Positions 10,733 to 20,879 of a stretch of 64,000 bases of DNA are shown in pieces. Made by a program: the position numbers and the translations under genes. Position 1 is the first letter of the stretch. Each line of letters opens with the position of its first letter. The notes below the pieces were generated by a model. That model had not been told where the DNA came from and searched no databases. It saw nothing but the letters and a program-made list of their open reading frames with translations. Source of the DNA: Conchocele bisecta (lineage: Eukaryota > Mollusca > Bivalvia > Lucinida > Thyasiridae); contig CM055278.1 in NCBI GenBank assembly GCA_029237695.1, positions 75,744,297 through 75,808,296 of the forward strand. Direction: 5' to 3'.

Positions 10733-12300
10733 TTCCAAGTATGGTTGCTGTAGGCCCAGGAGTATTCCATATACAAGCTTGAGTAAAAAACGTAACCAAG
10801 GGGAGATAACTAAGTAATCCAAGGATAAAAGTAGGTCAAGGTCAAATATAGGTCAGGGATTAATGATGTACATCACTAGGAGATGAAGTTGTCCAAGTAT
10901 GGTTGATGTAGGCCCAGAAGTATTCCATATACAAGCTTGACTATAAACATTAACCAAGCAATTGAAGGTTAAATGTAGGTGAAGGTAAAATAAAGGTCAG
11001 GGGTTATTGATGTACATCCCTATGAGAAAAAGTTATCCAAGTATGGTGTCTGTATGCTCAATAGTATTCCATCTACAAGCTTGACTAAAAATCTTAACCA
11101 AGGTTGAGTAAAAACCTTAACCAAGGGGAATTAAGTAAGTAAGTTAAGGTTAAATGTAGATCCAGGTCAAATATAGGTCAGAGGTTGTTGATGTACATCA
11201 CTAGGAGATGAAGTTGTCCAAGTATGGTTGATGTAGGGCCATGAGTATTCCATCTACAAGCTTGACTAAAAACCTTAACCAAAGAGAATTAAGTAAGTAA
11301 TTCAAGAGGAAATGTAGGTCAAGGTCAAATATAGATCAGGGGTTATTGATGTACATCACTATGAGAAAAGGTTGTCCAATTATGGTGTCTGTATGCACAA
11401 TAGTATTCCATGTACAAGCTTGAGTAAAAAGTTTAACCAAGGTCGAGTAAAAACCTTAACCAAGGGGAATTAAGTAAGTAATTCAAGGTTAAATGTAGGT
11501 CAAGGTCAAATATAGGTCAGGGGTTGTTGATGTACATCACTAGGAGATGAAGCTGTCCAAGTATGGTTGGTGTAGGGCCAGGAGTATTCCATCTACAAGC
11601 TTGACTAAAAACGTTAACCAAGGGGAATTAAGTAATACAAGAGGAAATGTAGGTCAAGGTCAAATATAGATCAGGGGTTGTTGATGTACAATCACTAGGA
11701 GATGAAGTTGTCCAAGTATGGTGGGTGTAGGCCAGTAATCCATATAGAAGGTTGACTAAAAACCTTAACCAAAAGGAATTAAGTAAGTAATTGAAGAGGA
11801 AATGTAGGTCAAGGTCAAATATAGATAAGGGGTTATTGATGTACATACCTATGAGAAAATGTTGTCGAAGTATGGTGTCTGGATGCACAATAGTATTCAA
11901 TGTACAAGCTTGAAAAAAAACCTTAACCAAGGTTGACTAAAAACCTTAACCAAGGGGAATTAAGTAAGTAATTCAAGAGGAAATGTAGGTCAAGGTCAAA
12001 TATAGATCAGGGGTTATTGATGTGCATCACTAGGAGATGAAGTTGTCCAAGTATGGTGGGTGTAGGGCCAGTAGTATTGCATATACAAACTTGACTAATA
12101 CCCTTAACCAAGGTTGACTAAAAACCTTAACCAAGGGGAATTAACCAAGTAATTCAAGAGGAAATGTAGGTCAAGGTAAAGGTCAAATATAGATCAGGGG
12201 TTATTGATGTACATCACTAGGAGATGAAGTTGTCCAAGTATGGTGGGTGTAGGGCCAGTAGTATTCCATATACAAGCTTGACTAAAAACCTTAACCAAGG
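10733..12300. repeat. Satellite array, about 165-190-bp unit with AGGTCAAGGTCA
   Basis: About nine units share CCAAGGGGAATTAAGTAAGT, GTAGGTCAAGGTCAAATATA, GGTTATTGATGTACATCACT and CATATACAAGCTTGACTAAA. Other arrays are at 48880-49990 and 62640-64000. Many units carry AGGTCAAGGTCA followed after AATAT by a third AGGTCA (for example 10833-10855). Confidence 0.9.
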
Positions 12301-12371
12301 TGACGCTGACGACGACGCCGACGCCGGGGTGACAACATAAGCTCTACTTATTCTTCGAATAGTCGAGCTAA

Positions 12372-12965
12372 CAAGGGAGATAACTCAAAAATTAGCTACG
12401 CAAGAGTTGTCATTCTTATGCGCGACACACCTCCGGGTGGTGGTCTATGCATGTGTGAAGTTTCATGAAAATATTCCAAAGGGTGGTGGAGTTATGCTCC
12501 GGACAGGAAATCAGTGCACAAAAACAAAAAAGGGAGATAACTCATTAATTAGCTATGCAAGAGTTGTCATTCTTGTGCACGACACACCTTCGGTTCGTGG
12601 TCTAATTGAATGTGTGAAGTTTCATAAAAATATTCCAAAGGGTGGTTGAGTTATGGTCAATCAGTGCGCGAAATAAAAAAGGGAGATAACTAAAAAATTA
12701 GTTATGCAAGAGTTGTCATTCTTGTGCGCGACACACCTTCGGGTCGTGGTCTATGCATGTGTGAAGTTTCATGAAAATATTCCAAAGGGTGGTCGAGTTA
12801 TACTCCGGACACGAAATCAGTGCGCGAAACAAAAAAAGGGAGATAACTAAAAAATTAGCTATGCAAGAGTTGTCATTCTTGTGCGCGACACACCTTCGGG
12901 TCGTGGTCTATGCATGTGTGAAGTTTCATGAAAATATTCCAAAGGGTGTTCGAGTTATGCTCCGG
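12372..12965. repeat. Tandem repeat, about 155-bp unit, four copies
   Basis: Units share GGGAGATAACT, GCAAGAGTTGTCATTCTTG, GCGCGACACACCTTCGGGTC and GTGAAGTTTCATGAAAATAT. They follow directly on the 3' end of the preceding element. The short frames across them are products of the repeat. Confidence 0.85.
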
Positions 12966-13792
12966 GGGATACAATTAGAGATTGGAGACCATTGTAAACC
13001 ATGGGCAGACTATGCAAATCCACTGCCTGGTCTGGCCGCTAATGCAATAAGCCGGGATTTGTCGGAGATCGAGACCCAATTCGCATAAACAAGTTTGTCG
13101 TGTCACTTTAGACTGATTCCCGGTAGTATTATTTCACTAGGCTGCGCATCCGACAGGGTACCAGTCTAGTGTCGACTACGTGACTGGCGTCAGCAACCGC
13201 GTGTATTGATCTTTGATAGTCTTGTCACTGTAGACGAATCAGCATCGTGTAAACACAGTGGAGATGGAGTTTTATGACTTACACAGAATTGTATTATGCC
13301 TATTGGAATACACGACACGGAGTACATATCGGGAATTACCGTTAATGGCGTTATGCAATATTATTCATGGAAAATGTTTAATGTCACAAAAATGACACGA
13401 CCATATCGGGCAAGGTAAATGTTTTCAAAAGAGCGTTGTGCTGTGCCAATATGAAATGCGAATGTAAAATCGATGACTAATTGGATACGACCAGTTGCAA
13501 TTCAAATGATAGCGGCCAGATTGTGATGAAAGGAAAGTAGCGATTGTGGTGCTATTTTTTAAATTTTCTTTGCCGACAAAAACATGACATGGCCGCTGTT
13601 CACATACAAAAATGCCGTGTGGGAATGAAAATAGCTGGTCGCTGGTCGCAGTTCGGGAGTGGTCGTTATTCCAAGGTCTTATAAAGAACAAAATTGGACG
13701 GGGGGATATTTAACTGGCCGTTGTGGACAGGTGGTCGCTATTCCCAGGTGGTCGTTAACACAGGTTTGACTGAATGCATTTAATTTGAAATC
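12966..13792. other. No gene seen; GGTCG-rich transposon end at 13625-13770
   Basis: The piece 13625-13770 repeats GTGGTCGTT and ends AACACAGGTTTGACTG, an inverse relative of the CAGTCAAACTTGTGTTAAGA end at 25537. Similar wording is at 26465-26530. The remainder shows nothing I recognise. Confidence 0.45.
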
Positions 13793-14320
13793 TGGGGGTA
13801 TACTACTCTTTAGATACAAAACTTATCTGGAGCTCTGTAAATTTGCTTCGTAAATATGATGGGACATGATCAGTTTCATCCCTTGTAGCGTTTGACATTG
13901 ACTGCAAAACTAAATGTCCGCGGCCCGCCGAGGCTTTGATATGATACCGAAAACCTTTAACCAATAATGCAAACTCGAACACACATATGCACGTACATAT
14001 GTACGCCATTGTGCTGGCTATATCGTGCTGTTTGCAAGCAAAAAAACTTCCAAAGATAATTATAACAATGTGCTATCAATACATAGTTCCCACATGAGCT
14101 AATGTGACATGGAGTAGTCTCCCTTGTCCGCCATCTTAGTGGGCAAAACTAAATGAAACAAATGGAGAAAATTTGATATTGATTAAACATAAATACTCTG
14201 ATGTAGAGTCCTTAAACAAATATATATGGAAAGACAACTGTTTTTGGTTGCATACAAAATTTAATAATTCCAAAAATGTAATTACTTCCACTATTTGTCT
14301 ATAGGGCCTAATGGAATATT
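13793..14320. other. MITE end at 13793-13837, then no feature recognised
   Basis: The words GGGGGTATACTACTCTTTAG and CTTATCTGGAGCTCTG match the 3' ends of the AGAGCTCC-type MITEs at 16549-16897 and 20529-20788. The 5' partner is missing. The rest has no supported gene. Confidence 0.5.
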
Positions 14321-14321
14321 G

Positions 14322-14355
14322 CCCCCCCCCCCTCCCCCCCCCCCCCCCGCCCCCA
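14322..14355. repeat. Poly-C tract
   Basis: A run of 34 nt that is C apart from one T and one G. It is a likely site of slippage or sequence error. Confidence 0.9.
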
Positions 14356-14784
14356 CAATGGCCAACAGTGTGTTTACCTGTATGATATCCAACAAAGGTC
14401 ACTTCACTCATCTAATTTTAGAACTATAGGTATGACAAGATTACCACATATATTCTGCTAGCAACACTTTTATGATAGCAGCAGAGGTAAATAATAGAAA
14501 TCAAAATTCATTATTGCATTCAACATGTATAGTATACATGGTATATCACCTTCACAGGTATGATGATAGCCCATATGACTGTGCATTGCATTTAGTTGAT
14601 AACACAAACATATCGAGATGTCTGTGTTTTAAAAACTAGGCACATTGAAAAACAGAAATCAGACGTAATATCGACTTGGGTACATATAACGGAGAGCACA
14701 TTGTAAAGAAATCTTTATACGACGTCTTGCACTAAGTTGTATTATTTTATCTGTTAAATTCTGAGCTGCCTGTGTCAAACGCTA

Positions 14785-15283
14785 CAACGAAGCGCGCAGG
14801 TAGCAGCAAAGGAACCGAGGGCACATTTGAAAACACAACGTGCTGGATAAGGGAAAGAAAATTTATGAGCCATTTACCAGAGCGTGTTAAGGTTTCGAGC
14901 GTACAAAGTATTTGACCTTGACCCTGGGCTTAGCAGAGGTAGAGGACCCTTGGAGCAATGTGTGTGTGAAATATGAAGCAAATCCAAGCAAGGAAACAGA
15001 AAATATAGGCCATTTACCCAAGTGTTAAGGTTTCGGGATGCACAAAGTATGTGACCTTGACCCTGGGCTTAGAAGGGGCGGCACGGACGTGGATTTGCCA
15101 CAGCGCAGTAGAGGACCCTTGGAGCAATGCGTGTGTGAAATATGAAGCAAATCCAAGCAAGGAAACAGAAAATATAGGCCATTATAATTTTTGAAGACGG
15201 ACGGACGGATGGACGGACGGACGCCTACGACGCCGAGGGTATGCCATAAGCACGGCTTCGTTCGGAAGGCGCGCTAAAAACAG
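14785..15283 (+). mobile_element. Helentron-like element with two to three satellite units
   Basis: AGCGCGC near 14791 pairs with GCGCGCT near 15270-15277. Inside are partial units with GACCTTGACCCTGGGCTTAG and AGGACCCTTGGAGCAATG, then GACGGACGG (15197-15222) and a 3' hairpin. The organisation matches the larger elements. Confidence 0.5.
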
Positions 15284-15332
15284 GGTCTGATATATATTAT
15301 GCAAATATTAAATCACATTTACGAAGCTCTTA

Positions 15333-15573
15333 CATGTGGATGTCACTGGAGAAATGGGGCTTATGGGTTTTGCAACCAGTGTAGATCCAGATCAGGCCTG
15401 TGCATCCGCAGTCTGATCAGGATCTGCACTGTTCACCATTCTATCAATGAAACACCCGTCATGCTTCTAACAAGCAATATAGATCGTTATCAGGCTACAG
15501 GAGTGTGCTATTTGATCAGAAACTACACTAGTCAAAACTCCCATAAGCCCTATTTCTCCAGTGGCAGCCACAT
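15333..15573. mobile_element. MITE with about 30-bp TIRs (ACTGGAGAAATGGGGCTTATG)
   Basis: The left end reads CACTGGAGAAATGGGGCTTA and the right end is its near-exact inverse (TAAGCCCTATTTCTCCAGTG). Total length is about 240 bp. Relatives with the same internal words (CAGTCTGATCAGGATCTGCA, GAAACACCCGTCATGCTTCT) lie at 20299-20530 and 59070-59257. It lies about 80 nt downstream, in the UGGT sense, of the splice donor of exon 15651-15711. Confidence 0.75.
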
Positions 15574-15650
15574 ATTTGAAACAAATGATTATGTTCTATA
15601 AAGTCAGTCCTTAAGGTTGTTGCTGTGTGGAACTGCAAAAAAATTCCAAC

Positions 15651-15711
15651 CTGCTGGTTCTTCAAGACTTCTTTCTTTAGCTTTTCACTGACCGCAACTT
15701 TCACAAGCGAC
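15651..15711 (-). CDS. UGGT: UGGT coding exon (sixth of six found), 61 nt
   Basis: Part of UDP-glucose:glycoprotein glucosyltransferase, the ER-lumen enzyme that re-glucosylates N-glycans on misfolded glycoproteins so they rebind calnexin/calreticulin. On the minus strand, acceptor AATTTCCAG is followed by one base that completes an Arg codon from exon 16439-16538, then 20 codons (SLVKVAVSEKLKKEVLKNQQ), then donor GTTGGA. The peptide matches the UGGT stretch that follows the NFP..AR motif in the N-terminal thioredoxin-like region. It ends in phase 0. No continuation was found between here and position 1, so the next exon lies outside the window or could not be recognised. Confidence 0.88.
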
Positions 15712-15782
15712 CTGGAAATTGTAGATGAAGTTTCATAGACTATAGATATAGATGGACCATCTCTCACCCTGACACCACAATG

Positions 15783-16253
15783 TTTAGAAAACATGGCTGC
15801 CCCGAGAAATTATAAAAATGTCGGTACGGTTGAATTGTCTGTCGTGACGCACTGGATGGGTATAAATGTAGGTTTTATCAAATGTTCGATTGGAAACAAT
15901 GTTTTTTTTATGCAAAATGATTCTTTACGGGCCGGAACATTAAGTGTAGTTTGAAGCCGATGTTTGCGCTGTCATATAGCAGTATTGGCCCCAAAAATGT
16001 TACCAATGTCTTCCAACAAAAGCAAAATTCGCAATTTTGTTAACAAAATAATCGATAGCTCGAAAACGTGTTGAAATATTGCATTAGGCAATATATCATT
16101 ACGGAGGTCTAGCATTTACCTTACTTCTGCAATAGACGACAATGATGTAAATCGGTTGACTGTTTTGTGAAAATCCGTTGTCATGAGGCCGGCCCATTAA
16201 AAAGGTAGGGACTTTGGTATGTGTGATAGGAGGGAGTAAAGAAATGTGTTGAG
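15783..16253. other. UGGT intron sequence, nothing else recognised
   Basis: Between the acceptor side of exon 15651-15711 and a MITE. A small AT-rich stretch and several partial palindromes are present, but no gene or complete repeat. Confidence 0.4.
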
Positions 16254-16396
16254 CTTATTTTCATCAGGATCTGCACTTTTTGCAAGAAATTTTCACATTT
16301 TTGAGAACAAGAACACAACTTTTTTGCGACGGTTAGATTGGTTGCAAAATTAACATTTCAAAATCCATTCCAGTTACTTAGGGGTGAAATGGTTAA
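16254..16396 (-). mobile_element. MITE copy (TAACCCTTTCA type), minus orientation
   Basis: Read on the minus strand it gives AAGTAACTGGAATGGATTTT, TTAATTTTGCAACCAATC and AGTGCAGATCCTGATGA, matching the complete copy at 59283-59505. It starts about 40 nt after the UGGT donor at 16437-16438. Confidence 0.6.
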
Positions 16397-16438
16397 AGTC
16401 CACTGCTCTACAGGCGCGGTTTTGTCAGACGTCAATAC

Positions 16439-16538
16439 CTGGCGACAGACGGGAAGTTCTGGCTGATGTGTTGTAGAACTTGCAGCGACTCTTTCGGGTC
16501 GGCCGAAACCACTTTCTGTGCCGCCTGGAGACCCAGAT
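16439..16538 (-). CDS. UGGT: UGGT coding exon (fifth of six found), 100 nt
   Basis: On the minus strand the acceptor is TGTTTTGCAG and the donor is GTATTG. Two bases complete the Asp codon opened by exon 19036-19136, then 32 codons follow (start LGLQAAQKVVSADPKESLQV, end ISQNFPSVA), and two bases open an Arg codon completed by the next exon. The block D-L-x-x-Q-x-A and the final S-Q-N-F-P-x-x-A-R are characteristic of the UGGT N-terminal thioredoxin-like region. Exon length 2+96+2 fits both neighbours exactly. A MITE begins 8 nt upstream of the acceptor AG, so part of the polypyrimidine tract and probably the branch point are transposon-derived. Confidence 0.93.
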
Positions 16539-16548
16539 CTGCAAAACA

Positions 16549-16897
16549 CAGAGTTCCATATAAGGTGCATATTCGCGTATTTTACACACTTATATTAGCA
16601 GAATACGCACTGATTATCAAAAGTGGGAGTGCAAAATACTCACAGCAATGTGAAAATATGCATCGATTTTCAAATTGAGTAGTCAAAATACTGTAATAAA
16701 GTTGAAATCTATTTAGTTGAGCAGCAAAACGCAAACACTTTTTGCAGCTCAAATAAGTGTGAATTTTTAAATGTATTTTATATTTTTTATCATTTGTTAT
16801 TTAAAATCAATAATACATTTGTAAAAACAAAATACGCATTGGATTTCAAATTTGGGGGTATAATACTCTTTAGATACAAAACTTATCTGGAGTCTGA
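16549..16897. mobile_element. MITE with AGAGCTCC-type TIRs abutting a UGGT splice acceptor
   Basis: The ends read CAGAGTTCCATATAAGG and ACTTATCTGGAGTCTG, an imperfect inverted pair. The internal words (GAATACGCACTGATTATCAA, GTGAAAATATGCATCGATT) recur in the 20529-20788 copy. Length is about 349 bp. It ends 8 nt from the splice AG of exon 16439-16538. Confidence 0.7.
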
Positions 16898-17433
16898 AAA
16901 TGATTGGCTAATTGAGCTTTACACCTCTTCAATGGAAAACAAATAGTCAACTCAAGGTCATGGGTGTACTAGAGAAAGTCAAAGGTTGAACCAAGGTCAA
17001 TGGTGTATTGTCCCAGGATTTGCATCGATTCAACAACATAAAAGTGAAATGTTAAAGCAAGCCCAGTGACATACTCGAAAAAGTCAAAGGTGATCAATTT
17101 TGTATTGCTCAAGCTTTTGCGTCCATTCAAGAGCCAAAAATTAAGGTCAAATCAAGGTCATTGATGTACTGGAAACTGTCAAAGGTACTGATGTAATGAT
17201 TGGGGTTTTACGTAGGTTCAACAGTCAAAAGTCAAAGGTCAACCGAGGTCATTGATACACTGGAGGAAGTACCCGTCAAAGACAATTCAGTTCAGAAATA
17301 TGATGCAAATCAAAAAGTACAAGAAATCAGTAAAACTGATAGTGGATGTACCCTTACAAAACTTGTAAAAAGAATAGCATCGACCTTGAACACAGAGTCC
17401 ACATGGGTGGGCTAGAGAATGCTGGGCTAGAGA
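16898..17433. repeat. Degenerate TCAAGGTCA repeat field
   Basis: About five diverged units contain AAGGTCA and a TGTACTGGA-like word followed by GTCAAAGG. They lead into a GACG microsatellite at 17434-17472, the layout of a Helentron-like element whose 5' end is not clear. The 71-codon frame at 17200-17415 lies in this repeat and is not a credible gene. Confidence 0.5.
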
Positions 17434-17704
17434 ATGCCAGAGACGGACGGACGGACGGACGTACGGACGGACGGAAGTTCCTACAAATGGATACTTGTTG
17501 GGTTTTTACTATATAAAAGTACCCAACAAAAGTACCCAACACTACACCAACCCTACCCAAGAAGATCCCTGTACGCTTGCCCAACACGCAGATCAGCATT
17601 AGTAGGGTACTTTTGTACCGAACAAGTACCCATTCGTGTGTGCGGACGGAGGGGCGGACGGACGGACGGACGGACGGACGGCAGGGGCAGGGGCAGGGGC
17701 AGGG
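17434..17704. repeat. GACG microsatellites and a duplicated short segment
   Basis: GACG runs at 17434-17472 and 17644-17682 flank a segment with AAAAGTACCCAACA twice and two more TACCCA-type words. A GGGGCA run leads into the main microsatellite. Confidence 0.7.
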
Positions 17705-18211
<507 letters not shown>

Positions 18212-18212
18212 T

Positions 18213-18440
18213 ATGTCAAAACGTCCAGGACGGAAATTGTATGAAACGGCGTCGGCCAAAGAAAAGGCAAAATGTCTGAGGGACAAGCAGTACAGAGAGT
18301 GGTTAATATTGGCGACCAGATCACCAAATGGAAAGAGTTACGTGGAGATTTAGATTTGGACTCGAACAGAGATTTTTCTTTTCAACTTCCGATACTTCAC
18401 TGCGCATGTCAAAGATGTGATATGATTGACCATGTCACGT
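18213..18440 (+). pseudogene. Broken small gene or first exon (KRPGRK... / NIGDQITKWKELR...)
   Basis: An ATG at 18213 opens [20 protein letters not shown] and runs to 18353. From about 18285 a different frame reads VVNIGDQITKWKELRGDLDL and stays open to about 18440. Together they look like one basic N-terminal region followed by a helical module, separated by a one-base frame change. I recall similar short modules in many invertebrate repeated genes but cannot name the family. It starts three bases after the microsatellite. It may be an exon captured by a transposon. Confidence 0.35.
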
Positions 18441-18650
18441 GACGCGTATTGGTAAAAATAGCACGAGGTCGGAAAATACCCTTTCTGGTCGCGGCATATA
18501 AAATGCGAAATAACACCAATTAACACGTGCCGTAATTAAAAATAACTCGTTAGTGGGTAGACAAATGGCTCATATAAGGCATGACAGAAAATGAAAAGTA
18601 GTAGTACAGTGTAACCTGCTGTGTACCTTTAATGTGAAATTCACATCATA

Positions 18651-18912
18651 ATTTTGAACTTACAAATATTTTATATTTTATTTGTACGAAGTTTAGTGAA
18701 ATGTGCCCCTGTTTTCATCTCTGCGCATATAAGTACCCTAATGTGTGCCCGGACGGACTGACGGACGGACTGATGGACGGACGGACGCATCTGGAGTTCT
18801 GTAAACCTTTTTCAATCAACTGAAGATCGGTCTCACATATGCGCAGAGAGATGAAAACAGGGGCACATTTCACTAAACTTCGTACAAATAAAATATTTTT
18901 AAGTTCAAAATG
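18651..18912. repeat. Large inverted repeat with near-identical arms of about 75-80 bp
   Basis: The left arm (18651-18730) and right arm (18837-18912) share, inverted, TGTACGAAGTTTAGTGAAAT and GTGCCCCTGTTTTCATCTCT with only a few differences. The loop (about 105 bp) holds a GACG microsatellite and a MITE-like TCTGGAGTTCTG. The strand could fold into a cruciform or long hairpin. Confidence 0.85.
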
Positions 18913-18939
18913 AAGAAAATCAATAAAATACGCATTGAA

Positions 18940-18993
18940 TTTGAAATCAGGCTGTAAAATACTACTTAGAAACAAAGCTTATCTGGAGCTCTG
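18940..18993. mobile_element. MITE 3' end (CTTATCTGGAGCTCTG) near a UGGT donor
   Basis: The piece matches the 3' ends at 13793, 16850 and 20740. It ends about 42 nt from the UGGT donor at 19034-19035. The 5' part is displaced by the inverted repeat. Confidence 0.55.
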
Positions 18994-19035
18994 GTTTACT
19001 GCCCATTCAACGACATTCCAGCAAAGGAAACAAAC

Positions 19036-19136
19036 CTTGTAGCTGCCACACTTTAAAGGCAGCTAACTCAGTCGTCGAATCTAGCAGGTGCTTCTTAAAT
19101 TGCCACAAATCATTCTTCAAGTCGGGGTGCTGTTCC
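19036..19136 (-). CDS. UGGT: UGGT coding exon (fourth of six found), 101 nt
   Basis: On the minus strand the acceptor is TCTCTTTCCAG and the donor GTTTGT. One base completes the Arg codon from exon 39769-39841, then 33 codons follow (EQHPDLKNDLWQFKKHLLDS then TTELAAFKVWQLQ), and one base opens the Asp of the next exon. The H-P-D-L, K-H-L-x-x-S-T and F/L-K-V-W-Q-L-Q motifs are those of animal UGGT in the linker of the first thioredoxin-like domains. Length 1+99+1 fits both neighbours. It is separated from the previous exon by about 20.6 kb of intron. Confidence 0.94.
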
Positions 19137-19499
19137 CTGGAAAGAGAATGTTTGTTTTTTGTTTGTTGGGGTTTAACGGCCCATCAACAGCTATAGTCAT
19201 TTAAGGCCAAGACAATGGGTTTAGTACTAAATCCCATATATTACCAGTACAAATGAGGGGAAAATCCCATAATCAGAAATTAATATTTACAATAAAAGCA
19301 AGAGTGCTGTAAGTCACAAAATACGCTTGTCGAAAATGGGCCAGACAGCGAAGATGCAGAAATCTGAAGCTGTCACCAAGGCAAGAAACATTAATGATAA
19401 TTTGAAAGTCTATAGCATTATTTCTTCCTCTCGTTTTGCTAAACATGTACACTAATTTAGGTAGAGATGTGTACAGTAGAAATTATATAGAATTGGATA
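19137..19499. other. SINE fragment at 19160-19260, otherwise unannotated
   Basis: The piece at 19160-19260 (TTTGTTTGTTGGGGTTTAAC, CAACAGCTATAGTCAT) is the same repeat seen at 50620-50700 and 60085-60160. Nothing else is recognised. Confidence 0.5.
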
Positions 19500-19810
19500 C
19501 AAAAATGTAGAAAAAATGGCTAAGTTTAAAAACATATTTTCGGCATAAAAACACCAAGGTGCACATCTTCAATATGTGTAGAAGACGTGTGTATAGTTTC
19601 AGATCGATTGACGGAACGGTTTCTGAGGAGTTGTGTACACAAACTCTGTACCCTATATAGAATTGAATAAAAAAAATGTAGAAAAAATGTCTAAGCTAAA
19701 AAGGTGATATTTTTTGTTAAAAATATATTTTCGGCATTAAAACACCAAGGTGCACATTTTAAATATGTGTAGAAGACTTGTGTATAGTTTCAGATCGATT
19801 GACTGAACGG
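19500..19810. repeat. Two units of the 188-bp tandem repeat
   Basis: Both units carry AACACCAAGGTGCACAT and GTAGAAGAC, matching the four-unit array at 6523-7245. Confidence 0.8.
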
Positions 19811-20080
19811 TATTCAGCCCTGAAATAATCCTGACCTGATGCCAGGTCTTTGCCACACCAGAATTACTTGGCCCCCTCCAAAAAGCAGTAGGATCAGTAA
19901 TAATCTTACTGCTTTTATAACGGGCAACAACCAATTTCAACTCCCAGGTAAGAAAGTGAAAAGTGGGATGGAAATACTATGAAGGTATTTTTTTATGCCC
20001 TAAGCGAGGTTTGAACCCACAACCTCCGGATTGGAAGTCAGGTGTTCTAAACCACAACCCTACAGTTCCATGGAAATCAT
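19810..20080 (-). mobile_element. tRNA-derived SINE, copy 1
   Basis: On the minus strand, a tRNA-like head near 20000-20066 reads GAACACCTGACTTCCAAT and GTTGTGGGTTCAAACCTCG, the latter containing a Pol III B-box. The tail (toward 19810) shares GATGGAAATACTATGAA and the CCTGACCTGATGCCAGGTCT region with 58640-58990. Other copies are near 37623 (plus) and 58910 (minus). A working tRNA is unlikely because the acceptor arms do not pair. Confidence 0.65.
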
Positions 20081-20298
20081 TTATCCACAACACACATGAG
20101 ACCTAAGAAGATGTGCAAAATCTCAAGAAAAACATTTACAATATTTACGGTATTTTCCAGAAATGACGTCGAAAGTTCACGAAATTTTCATAGCAAATGC
20201 GGAATTCTATAAATTATATAAATATCTGTTTCTGTAAATATTGTTTATGACAAGTCGCTTGAGTAGGTACCAAATGACATGATTTATATTGACATCAT

Positions 20299-20530
20299 AT
20301 ATGTGGCTGTGACTGGAGAAATGGGGCTATGGGTTTTGACCAGAATAGCTCCAACTTCAATAGCACTCCTGTAGCCGGATAATGATCTATTGCTTGTTAG
20401 AAACATGGCGGGTGCTTCATTGACTGAATGCCTAACAGAGCAGGTCATGATCAGACTGAGGATGCGTGGACTGATCTGGGACTACACTGGGCATAACCTA
20501 CATGGCCCATTTCTCTAGTCAGTGACATCA
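20299..20530. mobile_element. MITE (ACTGGAGAAATGGGGCT type), copy 2
   Basis: The left end GTGACTGGAGAAATGGGGCT and right end GCCCATTTCTCTAGTCAGTGA are an inverted pair. Internal words match 15333-15573 in reverse order. It abuts the next MITE. Confidence 0.65.
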
Positions 20531-20788
20531 GAGCTCCACATAAGGTGAGTATTGGCATATTTTTTGCACTTATTTGAGCTGAATACGCATTCATTATCAA
20601 AGTGAAAATATGCATTGATTGTGAAAACAGTGTTTGCCTTTTGCAGCTCAAATAAGTGAGTTTTCTTTCATTTGTTCCCTATTTAATACTGAAGAAAATC
20701 GATAATACATTTGTAAATGAAAAATACATGCATATAATTTGAAATGTGGGGGTATAATACTCTTTAGATACAAACTTATCTGGAGCTC
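20529..20788. mobile_element. MITE with AGAGCTCC TIRs
   Basis: It begins AGAGCTCCACATAAGG and ends CTTATCTGGAGCTCTG, a clean inverted pair of about 15 bp. Length is about 260 bp. It is the best-preserved copy of the family that abuts UGGT exons. Confidence 0.75.
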
Positions 20789-20879
20789 TGCACGTATAAG
20801 GATGAAAGGTAAAAGTGTAATGGTTTAACCTCCCAGCAACAGCTAAGGTCATATGAGACATGCCATGTAATAAACATAT

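Larger units (their letters stand above)
9228..12371 (+). mobile_element. Composite satellite-bearing Helentron-like element (CTCGACTA type), copy 1
   Basis: The 5' end begins ACAAGAGCTGT with a GCTGT/ACAGC hairpin, then TAGCTCGACTA. The 3' end is GACG-rich (12300-12330), then carries TAGTCGAGCTA, the exact inverse of the 5' motif, inside a small hairpin. This subterminal inverted repeat plus 3' hairpin plan is known from Helentrons and their non-autonomous derivatives in bivalves. No transposase or helicase is encoded. Inside are the first 50 nt of a CCCCCGC-type element (from 9357), one satellite at 9480-10730 and another at 10735-12300. The copy at 61166 has the same internal order, so the composite moved or was duplicated as a unit. 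Confidence 0.65.

Noticed and set aside
9777..10822. Minus-strand frames of about 70-105 codons (NNHAPTSKVKVTVEGQRSNL)
   Set aside because: The same frames recur in every array of this satellite (51063, 61746, 62182), broken at unit borders. Unit length is not a multiple of three, so no constant coding is kept.
12407..13088. Plus-strand frames with repeated VVYACVKFHENIPKG
   Set aside because: A product of the 155-bp tandem repeat; the peptide restarts in each unit and is cut at different points.
20000..20066. Functional tRNA gene on the minus strand
   Set aside because: It has a good B-box but unpaired acceptor arms, and repeats at 37623 and 58910 with a shared tail. It is a SINE head.
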